Of a DNA stretch of 64,000 bases, positions 23,900-35,918 are shown in pieces. The translations under genes and the position numbers were made by a program. The first letter of the stretch is position 1, and each line of letters begins with the position of its first letter. The DNA comes from Basidiobolus meristosporus CBS 931.73 (taxonomy: Eukaryota; Basidiobolomycota; Basidiobolomycetes; Basidiobolales; Basidiobolaceae): contig MCFE01000100.1 of NCBI GenBank assembly GCA_002104905.1, positions 108,447 through 172,446 on the forward strand, read 5' to 3'. The notes under the pieces were generated by a model. It did no database searches. It was not told the DNA's origin and saw only the letters and a program-made list of their open reading frames with translations.

Positions 23900-24312
23900 A
23901 GTGTTGTCAACAGCAAACGATGCTGGAATAGAAACTGCTTATATAGTTGGAGCGAATATGACGGCTAGAAAAATCCAGCGTCGGTACGTGATGTTGGCCA
24001 GGCTTGTTTTTTTCTGATTTGTTATGAATCACTGATGGTTCTGTCCCTCGCATCCTCAGATCTCCAATTTTCTATGGGATTGAATGTAAACAAAATGGTT
24101 TGTTGTCACTTAGGGCGGGTAATTAACGTTACAATGGTGGTGGCCAACCACTCTTCCAAATATTGACGTATTGTTCGCACGGGGTCAGATACGTATTTAT
24201 TGGAAATGAGCAGAGACAGCAGGGAGTTGTTAAGGGTGACCACTGGCAACAGTTGAATTTGTCATCTATTTATTACAGGCTTTGGGATCTAATGTTACAA
24301 AGGGGAGAGGGC
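23900..24312. promoter_or_regulatory. SPT16 upstream region
   Basis: This 413-base gap lies between the SPT16 start and the RVB2 stop, both genes being on the minus strand. On the minus strand a TATATAA element at about 23,938-23,945 lies roughly 40 bases before the SPT16 ATG, and is a plausible TATA box. Nothing else is recognised. Confidence 0.45.
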
Positions 24313-25842
<1,530 letters not shown>

Positions 25843-26201
25843 TTAGTGTGAATATGCGAATAGAAGCTTTGGACGACCACAAGCAACGATGAGTATAATT
25901 ACGAATTCTATGCGGTTTGTAAACAAAATAAAAAAAAGGATTTTTTTTTCGTATAAAAATTCTTAATCAATGTTCATTTATGTCGCTGCGTTGCGGTTGC
26001 CAACTAGCACTAAGCAAGCTATGTCAATCAGCTGATTGCATCGGGAATAAAAATGGGACTCATATATATATATAGGTAGCAACAGGGGCAGGTGATGTCG
26101 TCATCCATAGCATGTACGTGATAGGGGAGAATTTCCGGTGTATGCTTGACGCATCATTCTCTATCAAACCTCGTCTACTGTTGTTTGCGTAGTTAGCAAG
26201 A
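25843..26201. promoter_or_regulatory. Divergent promoter region RVB2/SCD6
   Basis: A 359-base region between two genes transcribed away from each other. It has an AT-rich run (TTTTTTTTTCG near 25,940) and an alternating TATATATATATATAG tract near 26,060, about 140 bases before the SCD6 start. Either could serve as core promoter; this is inference. Confidence 0.45.
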
Positions 26202-27617
26202 ATGAGCGCGGAAGGATTTATCGGTTCAACAATTAGTTTGATCTCCCGTTCAGACATTCGCTATGTTGGTATTCTTCATAGTATCAACGCACAAGAGTCT
26301 ACGATTGCCCTAGAAAAAGGTAAACATTCGCCTATATTACAATGGATGGATTAAGGATGGATGGATATGGCTACAACAGACATGCTCTATCCTTCCAACT
26401 CTGAAAATCAGCCCATAGCCATGCCTACACTTTCCTTTGCCTTGGCCGAGTTCCCGCTTTGACCCCACCCCACCCGCACCCCAGCACACCATCATCTAAT
26501 CCGCATCCCTCATCTTTTTCCCTCATCTAGTCCGCTCCTTTGGTACTGAAGGAAGAAAAGGAAATCCTGCCGAAGAGATCGCTGCATCTGATCATGTTTT
26601 CGAATACATTGTGTTCCGTGGCTCCGATGTCAAAGATCTGAACGTTTGCGAGGCACCACCCGCTCCTCAGCCTCCAGCAGTTCCCAATGATCCAGCAATT
26701 CTTCAGGTCACTATTCCCTTTCTATTCCTTAATGGGGTCGAGTTGTTTGCTCATGTTCTTTTTATTAGACCACTGCTCCTCCTCAACCTCCCGGTTTCCA
26801 AAACTACGGAAATAACGACGTGAACAGACCAAAAGAAACTGGGGGCTCCTTCGGGCAGCCTCAACCTGCATATCCTAATCGGGCTCAGCAGTACTGGCAA
26901 CAGCCCGGTCACGATGCTAGCGCAGAGCCACAGTCGAAAGAATCTGCCGGCGGCATTGAGCAAAACGGTGCCTCCGACAGGCTCCCTGGTATGGGTGGTC
27001 ACTTGACCCACAACAACCGCAGAGGACGTGGAAACCGTCGCCACAATGGAAGAGATAGAAACAATATCCCTATTCCCTCATCCGATTTCGACTTTGAATC
27101 ATCTAACGCTAAGTTTGATAAAACTGAGCTATTGAAGGAGATCGAGGATGACGAGGTGCCAGAGCAACCCGTCGAGCCTTCGACCCAACCATTCTACAAC
27201 AAATCCACCTCGTTCTTCGACAATATTTCTTGTGAAGCCAAGGAAAGAATGGACAACAACGATGGCCGGTAAGGACACATTCCGCCAGCATAAGCCCGCC
27301 CAAACGGAACTAACCCTTTTCAATTCTTGCTCAGCCCCAGACTTTCATTTAATGAACGCCGTGAACGACAACACCACGAGCGCCAATTGAATCTCGAAAC
27401 CTTTGGACAAACATCTGTTGATTCCAGTAGGTACAGAGGGCGCGGTCGTGGAGGCCATCGTGGCCGTGGTTCCGGCGGTGGTTCCCGAGGCGGTCGTGGG
27501 GGCTACAACCACAACAACTACCGTAACGTAGGAGCTAGAGTAGAAAACGGAACATTCTGGAACAACAACAACAACAGCAGCAGCAACAGCAACAACGTCG
27601 CCAATAACCGTGTATAA
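26202..27617 (+). CDS. SCD6: LSM14/Scd6-family translation repressor
   Basis: Four exons, 26,202-26,319, 26,531-26,706, 26,769-27,268 and 27,335-27,617, encode 358 residues. Order: N-terminal LSm14 domain ([19 protein letters not shown], then [10 protein letters not shown] and [13 protein letters not shown]), a Pro/Gln linker, an FDF motif ([13 protein letters not shown]), an FFD box ([12 protein letters not shown]), a TFG box ([13 protein letters not shown]), and a C-terminal RGG region with Asn/Ser repeats. In yeast, Scd6 binds eIF4G and Dhh1 and moves mRNA into P bodies; family knowledge predicts the same here. The C-terminal Asn/Ser run is low-complexity and may be variable in length. Confidence 0.94.
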
Positions 27618-28114
27618 ATACTTGAAAAAGACAGCCTGACATATCACTCACACCCGATATTTTCGAGACCAAAATCCCTGCTTAGGAAACGCCACTTTAC
27701 TATTTTTCTTCTACCCAAATGATTTACCTTTCCAACATCTTTTTTTATATCCATTAAAAGTCAACTTGTTTCTACACTCGTAAAATCCCACTGTAATCCC
27801 TCGGTTTTTCTTCGGAAATATAATGTATAAGAATCGGTCTAGCCCACATTTTTTGGTTTCCTCCATTACAGCGCATTCTCCAGCGAAGATGGTATCACGA
27901 GCATTGGGGTAGAGAAGTATTGAAATCGATTTATTGCTGGTGACAAAATGGGTGGTGTCTTTTGTATTATGGTTGCTCAAGCTTTGTGTTTCTACATTAT
28001 GCTCCGATGAAGCGCAAGGCTGTATGGCTGTATTAGTGGTATGATGTTGATAGGTGGTGGATGGTGGTCGAAAAGGTGTGGACGTGAGTACGGAAGAAAT
28101 GATGTGTATTCGAC
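27618..28114. other. Convergent 3' region SCD6/VMA1
   Basis: A 497-base gap between two convergent genes, presumably their 3' untranslated regions. Only short frames, no motif seen. Confidence 0.5.
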
Positions 28115-30100
28115 TTAGTCAATAAGCTGTCTGAAGCGATCCTCCATTTCTCTGTTCAGTTGGCCAAAACGCTCGATCAAAACCTCTTCTCCATCAGCGG
28201 GGTCTTCAAACTTCATGGAGCTGAGTTTATACAAGATGTCCGACATGTTGTCCCGGATCTTAGCCCAGGTGATCTGGTTGTTGGTAACCTCAACGGCATG
28301 AGTAGCGTGGTTGTAGAAACCAATCATGTTGCGGAGTAGCCAGACAGTCTTGTAGAATGGGCAATAGCGATCATAGGACGAATAGCCATTTTGCTGCAAG
28401 AAATCATCCTTGATGATTCTAGCTACCTCCAAGGTGATCTTATCGGTCTCGGCAAGGGCGGACTTGCCGACCAATTGAACGATTTCTGATAGATCCTCCT
28501 CCAACTGAAGGATTTCCTTACACTTGGTTCTCAAATCAACGAACTCGGGATCGGCCTTTTCGTAGAATGGCTCCAAGGATTTGAGGTACTTGGAGTATGA
28601 GAGAGACCAGTTGACGGATGGGAAATGCTTACGTTGGGCTAGCTTCTTGTCAAGGCCCCAGAATACCTGGACGATGCCCAGGGTGGAAGCAGTGACTGGG
28701 TCGGAGAAATCACCACCAGGGGGAGAGACTGCTCCGACAACAGACACAGATCCCTCACGTCGGGGATTACCGAGACAGACGGTTTTGCCGGCACGCTCAT
28801 AAAATGATGCCAGACGAGCACCAAGGTAAGCAGGATAGCCGGAATCGGCAGGCATCTCAGCTAAACGTCCAGAAATCTCACGAAGTGCCTCTGCCCAACG
28901 GGAGGTGGAATCAGCCATCATAGCAACATTCTTACCCTGATCACGGAAGTACTCGGAAAGAGTAATGCCGGTGTAAATGGATGCCTCACGAGCAGCGACT
29001 GGCATGTTGGAGGTGTTGGCAACGAGGGTAGTTCTCTTCATGATCGATTCTTGTCTGCCATCAATGTTGACTGAGAGCTGAGGGAAATCCATCAGCACCT
29101 CAGCCATCTCATTGCCACGTTCACCACAACCCACGTAGATAATGACGTCGGAGTTCGAGTATTTGGACAGTGACTGGGAAATGACAGTTTTGCCACATCC
29201 GAAGGCTCCGGGAATAGCAGTGGTCCCTCCTTGAACACATGGGAAGAGAGCATCGAGAACTCTTTGGCCAGTAAGCAATGGATAGTCGGCGGCAAGCTTT
29301 TCTGCAACAGGACGAGGGGTACGGACTGGCCAGAGTTGCTTCATGGAATACTTTGTAACAACACCATCGAATTCGGCCTCGAGAACGGTGTCTTCGATTG
29401 TGTATTGACCCTTTGGAGCTATGTATGTAATGGTACCGGCAGACTTGGGTGGTAGCATGATCCCGTGACTATTAACGAGCGAATTTTCGAAGACTGTTCC
29501 GTATATATCACCGCCGGTGATGTGATCACCAACTTGGAAATTAGTTGGAGTAAAGTCCCATAGGAGTTGGTTATCCAAAGCAGGCGTAGCGATGCCGCGG
29601 GGAATGTAAATGGAATCTGACGCTTCTTGGATATCCTTCAGCGGGCGTTGGATACCATCGAAAATATTGGAGCAAAGGCCAGGTCCTAGCTCTACCGAAA
29701 GAGGTTTCCCAGTCTTCAAAACTGGATCTCCTACGGTAAGACCCGATGTTTCTTCGTAGACTTGGATGGTGGCTTTATCCCCGTCGATTCTAATGACTTC
29801 ACCAACCAGTTCTTCGTGGCCAACACGGACCAGCTCGTACATAGCTGAACCAGTCATTTTTTCGGCGATAACGACTGAATAGTGATACCGTCAGCGAACT
29901 GGGATAGAACTAGAAGCATCCTTCAATACTTACCAGGCCCCGAGACGGAATAAATGTAGCCATATTCACTTTCGCAGGCGTCGGAGATTTTGGGTAATTC
30001 CCTCATAGCGTTTTCAAGAGCACCAGCCTACAACGAAGGAGAAACGTTGGTGAGCGTCGACTTGCAAAGGGTTTAGGGGTTCAAAAGGATAACATACCAT
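28115..30100 (-). CDS. VMA1: V-type H+-ATPase catalytic subunit A
   Basis: Three coding exons: 30,100-30,098 (ATG only), 30,027-29,934 and 29,874-28,115, giving 618 residues, the family's normal length. The Walker A loop is GAFGCGKTV, with the [18 protein letters not shown] and [19 protein letters not shown] segments that mark subunit A; the N-terminal VSGPVVIAEKM and MYELVRVG strands start the beta barrel. There is no intein in the P-loop region, unlike Saccharomyces VMA1. The subunit hydrolyses ATP in the V1 sector to acidify vacuole and endosomes. The first coding exon is only the start codon, followed by GTATGT; a phase-0 join to A-G-A-L-E-N-A-M is the only frame that fits. Confidence 0.96.
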
Positions 30101-30904
30101 TTTAGTGTTAGGTGAGGACAGAAAAGGTGAAGGAGGGAGCTTGTAGAGAAAGAATTATGATGGAGAAACGGCGTGGTGACTAGCTTTAATATTAACTGGC
30201 CGAAGAGGTCAACCCTCTCCATAGCTCGAGAATTCCGGGCAGACAGGGACCCAAATGAGGATCTGGGCCACAAATTGGCATATACTCTCACCTTAAACTT
30301 TGACCATCGGCAATTTAGATAATTTAATTTTAATTAGTTCGCCACTCGAGCCAATCCTCGGTTCGTTTCATTGCAAAACCAGGGCATTAATCCAATTTTG
30401 CTGGATTGCGTTAAATGCGTTCAAATCGACCACCCAGCCACTCTTGTTTCCAAACGGAGTATGAGGCCAATCATCACACTTGTAAGACTTGGGCAATGTA
30501 TATTATTATAGGCAGGTGGACAAAACAGGTTCTCCAATAAATACATAAATATCCATTTATATGCTCTGTAAATCTATACAAATATAGGTTGATCAGAGCA
30601 AGGACGTTCTTCGTGGTGTGAATCTTGGAAGCTTGAGCCATTTTTGCGCAACCCTCCACCAGTTTTCTGATAATCAGAACGTATGCTAAAGAATCTCATT
30701 CGAATAGGGAAGGGTATGGCCAAGCCACATATAAAGAGTGAACAATCCGGACGGCTCTACGTTGCCGTGAGAGCAAGGCGTTCATTTAATAGGTGATTTA
30801 ATCTCGATGGCTTTATATTGCTGTACATCTCTATGTTGTTGGTTATATGATATAGTGGAGGATATGGTGCGGATGTTGATTAAACATGCTCAATATTGGC
30901 AGGG
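30101..30904. other. VMA1 upstream region, no gene seen
   Basis: An AT-rich stretch with short open frames only. One minus-strand frame near 30,474-30,659 starts with a plausible ATG, but has no domain and no supporting splice pattern. VMA1's promoter must lie in the first few hundred bases. Confidence 0.4.
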
Positions 30905-31129
30905 TCACATAAGGATATCTTGGAACTTCACCCAATGTAAGCTGGAGCCTTCGACACTTTGAAAAGTCAGAAAGTCCATCTTGGAGGGAGCAACAGGCTC
31001 GAAAGAACCAACAAGGCCAGTCTTGGGTTCTACCAGCGATATGGTAACGTGGATCAAAAGAAGACCAAGGAGTATAGAGAAGTAGATTAGGACGCGGGTT
31101 ATATTGGCTGAAAATTTGGTAGTGGCCAT
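30905..31129 (-). CDS. Small single-pass membrane protein, hypothetical
   Basis: From the ATG at 31,129 the frame gives 74 residues; a longer 96-residue version from 31,195 is possible. A basic N-terminus (MATTKFSANITR) precedes one strong membrane helix (VLIYFSILLGLLLIHVTISLV), then about 40 polar residues with two aromatic clusters. I do not recognise the family. The shape would fit a small tail- or signal-anchored subunit of an organelle complex. It lies between VMA1 and the GPI protein, all three on the minus strand. Confidence is limited by its short length. Confidence 0.4.
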   Translation of the reverse strand: MATTKFSANITRVLIYFSILLGLLLIHVTISLVEPKTGLVGSFEPVAPSKMDFLTFQSVEGSSLHWVKFQDILM

Positions 31130-31376
31130 GTTACGTGAGAGGTTAGTGAGTAATGATTGATGTGGAGCCATCCATTTAAATGGACTCGTTGACAATCACG
31201 CATCCTCCTTCACATCTATGCAACAATCGGCCTTTATGCTCATTCTTCATAATCAAATCTCCTTGAGGACAATTGGTCCATTGGTTTTGCTTGACGTACT
31301 TTATTGTGGAGGTGTAGTCAACAGAACAAAACCAAGTACTATATAATAATTAGCTAATATTTTGGCGGCAATTGGC

Positions 31377-32260
31377 TTACTGGAACCAGAGAAGGAGCAG
31401 GGCTAAGATAGATGTAGCCATCACTGGTGATGTCCGAGCACTGTTACTAAGACAGGCAGTACAGAATGCTAGAAGCTTGTTAGTTTAGGCCTGGCAAAAT
31501 GTTCCAAAGTATGCAATACTTACGGTCACCACCGCCGCGGCGGTACAAACCAAACGGCATTCTAAAGATTGCTAACCGACCGGCTTCCGGAACTGCCTTC
31601 AAGCCTCTCTCATCATAGATTTGAAGTATATAGTCCTTGTCCTCGGTCAAGGGGGCTAAAGTTTGGTTCCAGGTGCTGGTTTTCCAGATGTACTCTTTAG
31701 AACTTCCGGAGATGTTAAACGCAATCGGATATTCCAGGTTTCTTGAGATTCTGGCCGCCAGCAAGTATAGCTCCTTTGGTGGTATCCTCAGGTTTTTGTC
31801 AAATTCCCATTTGAAATGAATATCGTCTCCTATCGCGAACCTAGGAAAGACGGTTGCGGGATTGGATGGATTCACCATAGTGATCCGCCCAGGCGGGTCT
31901 CTAGGGTCCATGATTATAGTACTATTGCCCTTTTCACCACCTGCTAGCGTTCCGTTTCCTGGTGCGCCTCCTACTATTGGGCCGGTGCTGGTGCTATTAC
32001 CTGGGATATTTCCAGATGCTGGTAGATTAGGACCTCCGCCGATTGGCAGTTCTGGCGCGATTGGACTCGCCAATGGTCCAGGGGGAGATGATATCTGTGG
32101 AGGGGTGTCTGACGTTGGACTTGGTGGCTGCACTAGAAACGATATTAGCATTTGTTTTCCTAAACATGCCAGTTTCAATGTACCCACCGCCTTGTGAGAG
32201 TATAGGAGAGGCCAAAATTAGCACCGTCAATGCCAAGCTTACTTTGGTAGCCCAAACCAT
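31377..32260 (-). CDS. GPI-anchored DUF7137-type protein
   Basis: Three exons, 32,260-32,188, 32,132-31,524 and 31,468-31,377, encode 257 residues. A cleavable signal peptide (MVWATKVSLALTVLILASPILS) is followed by a Pro/Gly/Ser-rich linker with NST-type glycosylation sites, then a domain with MDPRDPPGRITMVNPS and a beta-sandwich pattern (FAIGDDIHFKWEFD, LYLLAARIS, DYILQIYDERG, LAIFRMPFGLY), which matches fungal DUF7137 as I recall it. The third exon ends with a short Cys/Ser stretch, then MATSILALLLLWFQ, a hydrophobic GPI-attachment tail. So it is probably a cell-surface or wall protein. Its role is unknown. A TATAAAAT element lies about 70 bases upstream on the minus strand (near 32,335). 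Confidence 0.85.
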
Positions 32261-33029
32261 AATTAGTCACGTATTAAGAAATCCCGTGAAGCAAAAATTC
32301 AATAAACAGGAACAGCATGGCGACCGTCAATTTTATATCGTTGCTGGCTACAAGTGGGGATGTTTCATGTAAGATATAATGTGGAAGAGAGACATCACGA
32401 CTACATTACTTCTCTTTGTACAAGATCATATCTTCCTTCAAGTCATTACTATGTAGGAACCCATGCATCGGATAAAATTGGATGGTATTGACGCACTAAT
32501 CCTTGGTGCATTGCTTAGCATACATTCTCCTTACCATTCTTAGCATACATTCTCCTTACCATTCTACGCCTGAACACTCGATACTTATTGGCATTCCCCT
32601 ACAGCTGATCGCTATAGTGTATGTCAAGCTAGTCACAATATGATTAGTTGGCTCGAAAACGCGATAAATTATGCCAATTCCACCAACACCATGATTCTCC
32701 TGGTTTTTGATAATAAACTTCGATTTTACCCCAGGCAATTCCAGTGACCCCATAAGGAGGGGAATCACCGAAGGATATTGAATTTATTATACTGCTTGAA
32801 ATATAAAATAATTTTAAATCTATCGAACTGGACACAGGATAGAGAATTGTTCAGCTACCTTAGTATACAACCATCATAGGTCCTTTATTTTCCCTCCTGT
32901 TAGAGGTACTCGTAAGATATCGCTGACTTAAAGGTGACTATTTTTTTCTTTTCTATCGCTGTAGCATTGGCTACCCTCCATTCGGCTCTTGGAGAGTTTG
33001 ATTGCTGACCCTTGCAATTTGATAGAAAA
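32261..33029. promoter_or_regulatory. Divergent intergenic region, 25-bp direct repeat inside
   Basis: Between the GPI protein (minus) and NDUFB9 (plus). It holds two adjacent copies of a 25-base unit beginning CTTAGCATACATTCTCC at 32,513 and 32,538. No gene is seen. Confidence 0.45.
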
Positions 33030-33479
33030 ATGAGCATCGTAGGAACTCCCGAACACACAATCCGTGTAGCACGTCTCTACAAGCGCTGCTTAAAACTCTC
33101 CCTGGATTGGACTATCCGTAGAGATGTGTGGCGTGTTCAAGCCTTGGAAATTCGTCGTTTGTTCGATGCCAATCGCAATGTAACCAACCCCAAACTTGTT
33201 GCCTCCCTCATTGACAAAACCGAGAAAGATTTGGAGAGAAACTGGCATCCTGATCCTTATAAGGGTTAGTAGAAGCACCTAATAGTATTTCCTGAGTATG
33301 GAATCTCCTAACGCCCTTCCTTTCCAGCACCTACCTCTCCCGAAGGTACTAAATGGGAGAGACATGGATTGCCCGATCCTGAGGTAAGGACAAGAGTTCA
33401 TTGACTCCAACATCACCACCTCGCTGACCTGCTTCGATAGGACCCACGTCACTTCTGGAAGACTGAAAGCACACACTAA
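33030..33479 (+). CDS. NDUFB9: Complex I LYR subunit NDUFB9 (B22)
   Basis: Three exons, 33,030-33,264, 33,328-33,383 and 33,441-33,479, encode 109 residues. The LYR motif is ARLYKRCLK near residue 15, followed by the RRDVWRVQALEIR helix and the RNVTNPKLVASLIDKTEKDL helix, then the HPDPYK and PEGTKWERHGLPDPE segments typical of NDUFB9. LYR proteins bind the mitochondrial acyl carrier protein; this one is an accessory subunit of the membrane arm. The last exon has 13 codons including the stop. Its presence shows the fungus has respiratory complex I. Confidence 0.92.
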
Positions 33480-33783
33480 AACTCTTGAGAGTTTCACCTA
33501 TTATCATAGTATCATTGAAAATCACCCATTTTTCTTTCAACATGAATTGGCCCATACCGATATAAAGTATAAATTAAAGAAAGATCGCCTCTTATTTACT
33601 CATGCTTCTTTCTATTGTATTTCTAGCCGGGGGTCGAGTGCGCAGTGTGTGGAAATTTTATTCGGGTTATATGCCGGTAATGATGGGCAATTTTTTGGAA
33701 GTATATAGTTGATGAACCATAGACAGATGCGATAGTGAAGATGCAAGAGGTTTCCTCTATGATGATCGGGCGGCTCCGGTACG
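33480..33783. other. Convergent 3' region NDUFB9/DnaJ
   Basis: A 304-base gap between converging genes, presumably their 3' untranslated regions. Nothing else seen. Confidence 0.5.
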
Positions 33784-35489
33784 TTAAGCTTGAGAGGTGG
33801 ATTTTTTGTCAGCATCAGTGGAGCGCCCCTGGCTCTTTAAGCCGGCGAACTCTTCGATGAGCTCCCGTTGGCGTGGCGTGATGTTTCTGCAAGAGAGTTA
33901 GCTTAAAAGAGGCCGACATGACAATTATTCAACCACATTACGTACCTAGGAATTTCTACCTTGAGCTTGACATATTGATCACCGTGTGCATTTCTGTTTA
34001 ACTGCTTGATGCCTCTGTTTCTGAGGACACTGACATCCTCCGGCTGAGTGCCGACTGGGATCTTGAGCTCCACCTCGCCGTCCAAGGTGGGAACGTGAAT
34101 ACTGCCACCAAGAATGGCGGTATGCAATGGAACCTTGGCATCAACAAAAACGTTGGCACCCTCTCGACGGAATATATTCGAGGGTCTAACGCGAAGCCTG
34201 ACGTATAAGTCCCCAGCAGTTCCCTTTCCAACCACCGGCATATCGCCTTCATTCGACAAACGAATCTTGACCCCTTCGTCAACACCAGCCGGGATGTTCA
34301 CACTAACAGTCTTGGGCTTTTTGACTCTACCAACGCCGTTACATGTAGGACATTGGCTACTATGCGGGATGTACTTTCCAGTGCCAGCGCAAGAGTTACA
34401 GGTGCTTGCTATCATCCCAATACCAATGGAATAGGAAGTCTGTCCAGTTCCGCCACATACTTTGCAAGTTTCTTTCTTTTTACCACTCTTTAACCCCTCT
34501 CCATGGCAAGGCTCACAGACACTAACCGGGGATACAGTAATCCGCTTCGTTGTACCCTTAACTGCCTCCAGGAAGTCAATAGCCAGGTTCACCTGAATAT
34601 CGTCACCAACTGTAAACTGGCTAGCTGGATTGCTTCTTCTGCCAAATCCGCCACCGAACATTTGACTAAATATGTCATCGGCATTAAACCCGTGGAAGTC
34701 ACCCCCCGGAAAGCCCCCAGCACCTGGTGGTGCATTGCCGTCAAATCCAGCATGTCCGAACTGATCGTAGGCCGCACGCTTTTGTTCATCCGACAAGATC
34801 TTGAAGTATCGAAATGTACCAAATAAGCAAATCGAATCTGGGGCATAAGCTTGCAAGCAACCTTACCTCGTAAGCTTCCTGAATCTTCACGAATTTCTCC
34901 TGTGCTGCTTTATCTTTGTTTGTGTCTGGGTGGTATTTTTTGGCCAGCTTTAGACAGAATATTAGTGAACCTGAACACAGCTATGGTTAATTCTTCTGTC
35001 AGTTACCTTGTAATACGACTTTTTGATATCTGATTGCGAGGCATTTCGAGCTACACCAAGGAGTTCGTATGCATCTTCCTTCTTTTCTTGTGTAGAGGCT
35101 GAGTCGAACGAAGATCAGTACGAGTAAATGCAGTTTTAGGAACACAAATGGTATTACCAGTGCTATGGAAATGGCTCTAGGGAAGTATTAGATCAAGTTG
35201 ACGATTGTTGCATGGAACTCTTATCTAGCCCTACCTTTTGAGTCGTCACGCTTGGAATTAAGCCCAAAACTCGAGTGGCATCTATTCAGGCAGATAATAA
35301 CGTAAGACAATGGAAGACAGTCACTTGGATAGTGCTTTGGTGCTGAAAGGAGTACTAACCTCGATAATTGGGGCTGATAAACGCGCGTCTGTGGAGATGA
35401 ATGCTTGACGAAATGGTCGAGAAATTTCTACCCGACAACTTTGAATATACTCTAGAAGCAATCTGAGCGGGGGTTGAGAAAGAGGGCAT
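33784..35489 (-). CDS. MDJ1: Mitochondrial DnaJ co-chaperone (Mdj1-type)
   Basis: The start is the ATG at 35,489, and the coding exons run through 35,098-35,007, 34,947-34,867, 34,799-33,946 and 33,886-33,784, with two or three short 5' exons upstream (to about 35,170). A mitochondrial presequence (Ser/Arg/Thr-rich) leads to the J domain (DAYELLGVARNASQSDIKKSYYK, with HPD in KKYHPDTN), a Gly/Phe region, the DnaJ zinc domain with four C-x2-C-x-G-x-G motifs, and the C-terminal substrate-binding domain (PAGVDEGVKIRL, GDLYVRLRVRP). It would stimulate mitochondrial Hsp70. The class A order with both zinc sites and a presequence makes Mdj1/Tid1 the best match. Confidence 0.94.
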
Positions 35490-35918
35490 TTTGGACTGCT
35501 TATACTCTGCAGAAGTAGTAACTCGATTGAAGTAAACCGTTGAGAAGCACTATATTACTGTCGCTTTTGTCCGTCCTGCTTGGGGAGCCAATTTAAACCT
35601 GACGATATCAAATTTGTCCCCGATGAATATCCCCGATGAATTTGGCCATCTTTCCACGATTTTCGAAATTTTTCCGTCCCCGAGGCTTCACATCGGCTAG
35701 ATATCTTATATCTCGAAACCGCCATGAATGTTAAATGCCACAACCAGCTACCATTGGTACATCAAAAAGCGAACCATGAATACCGCAATTTCTAATTTGT
35801 GATTAGGCTGAGGATCCATCGAATTTATGAAAATTTTCTTCGATCAAGTCAAAATGCTCTCCGGTTAACAGCATGTTGATGTAGAAGCCGTCTCCCAGTT
35901 GTACCTTATAACTTTAAT
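35490..35918. promoter_or_regulatory. Divergent promoter region DnaJ/PPR
   Basis: A 429-base region between two genes for mitochondrial proteins, transcribed away from each other. It has a direct repeat of CCCCGATGAAT around 35,620-35,640. No TATA box is obvious. Confidence 0.4.

Noticed and set aside
28115-29874. Intein in VMA1, as in baker's yeast
   Set aside because: The P-loop region is continuous and the protein has normal length without an insert.
30474-30659. Short minus-strand frame upstream of VMA1 with a plausible ATG
   Set aside because: 61 residues, AT-rich, no domain and no splice partner; I cannot support it as a gene.
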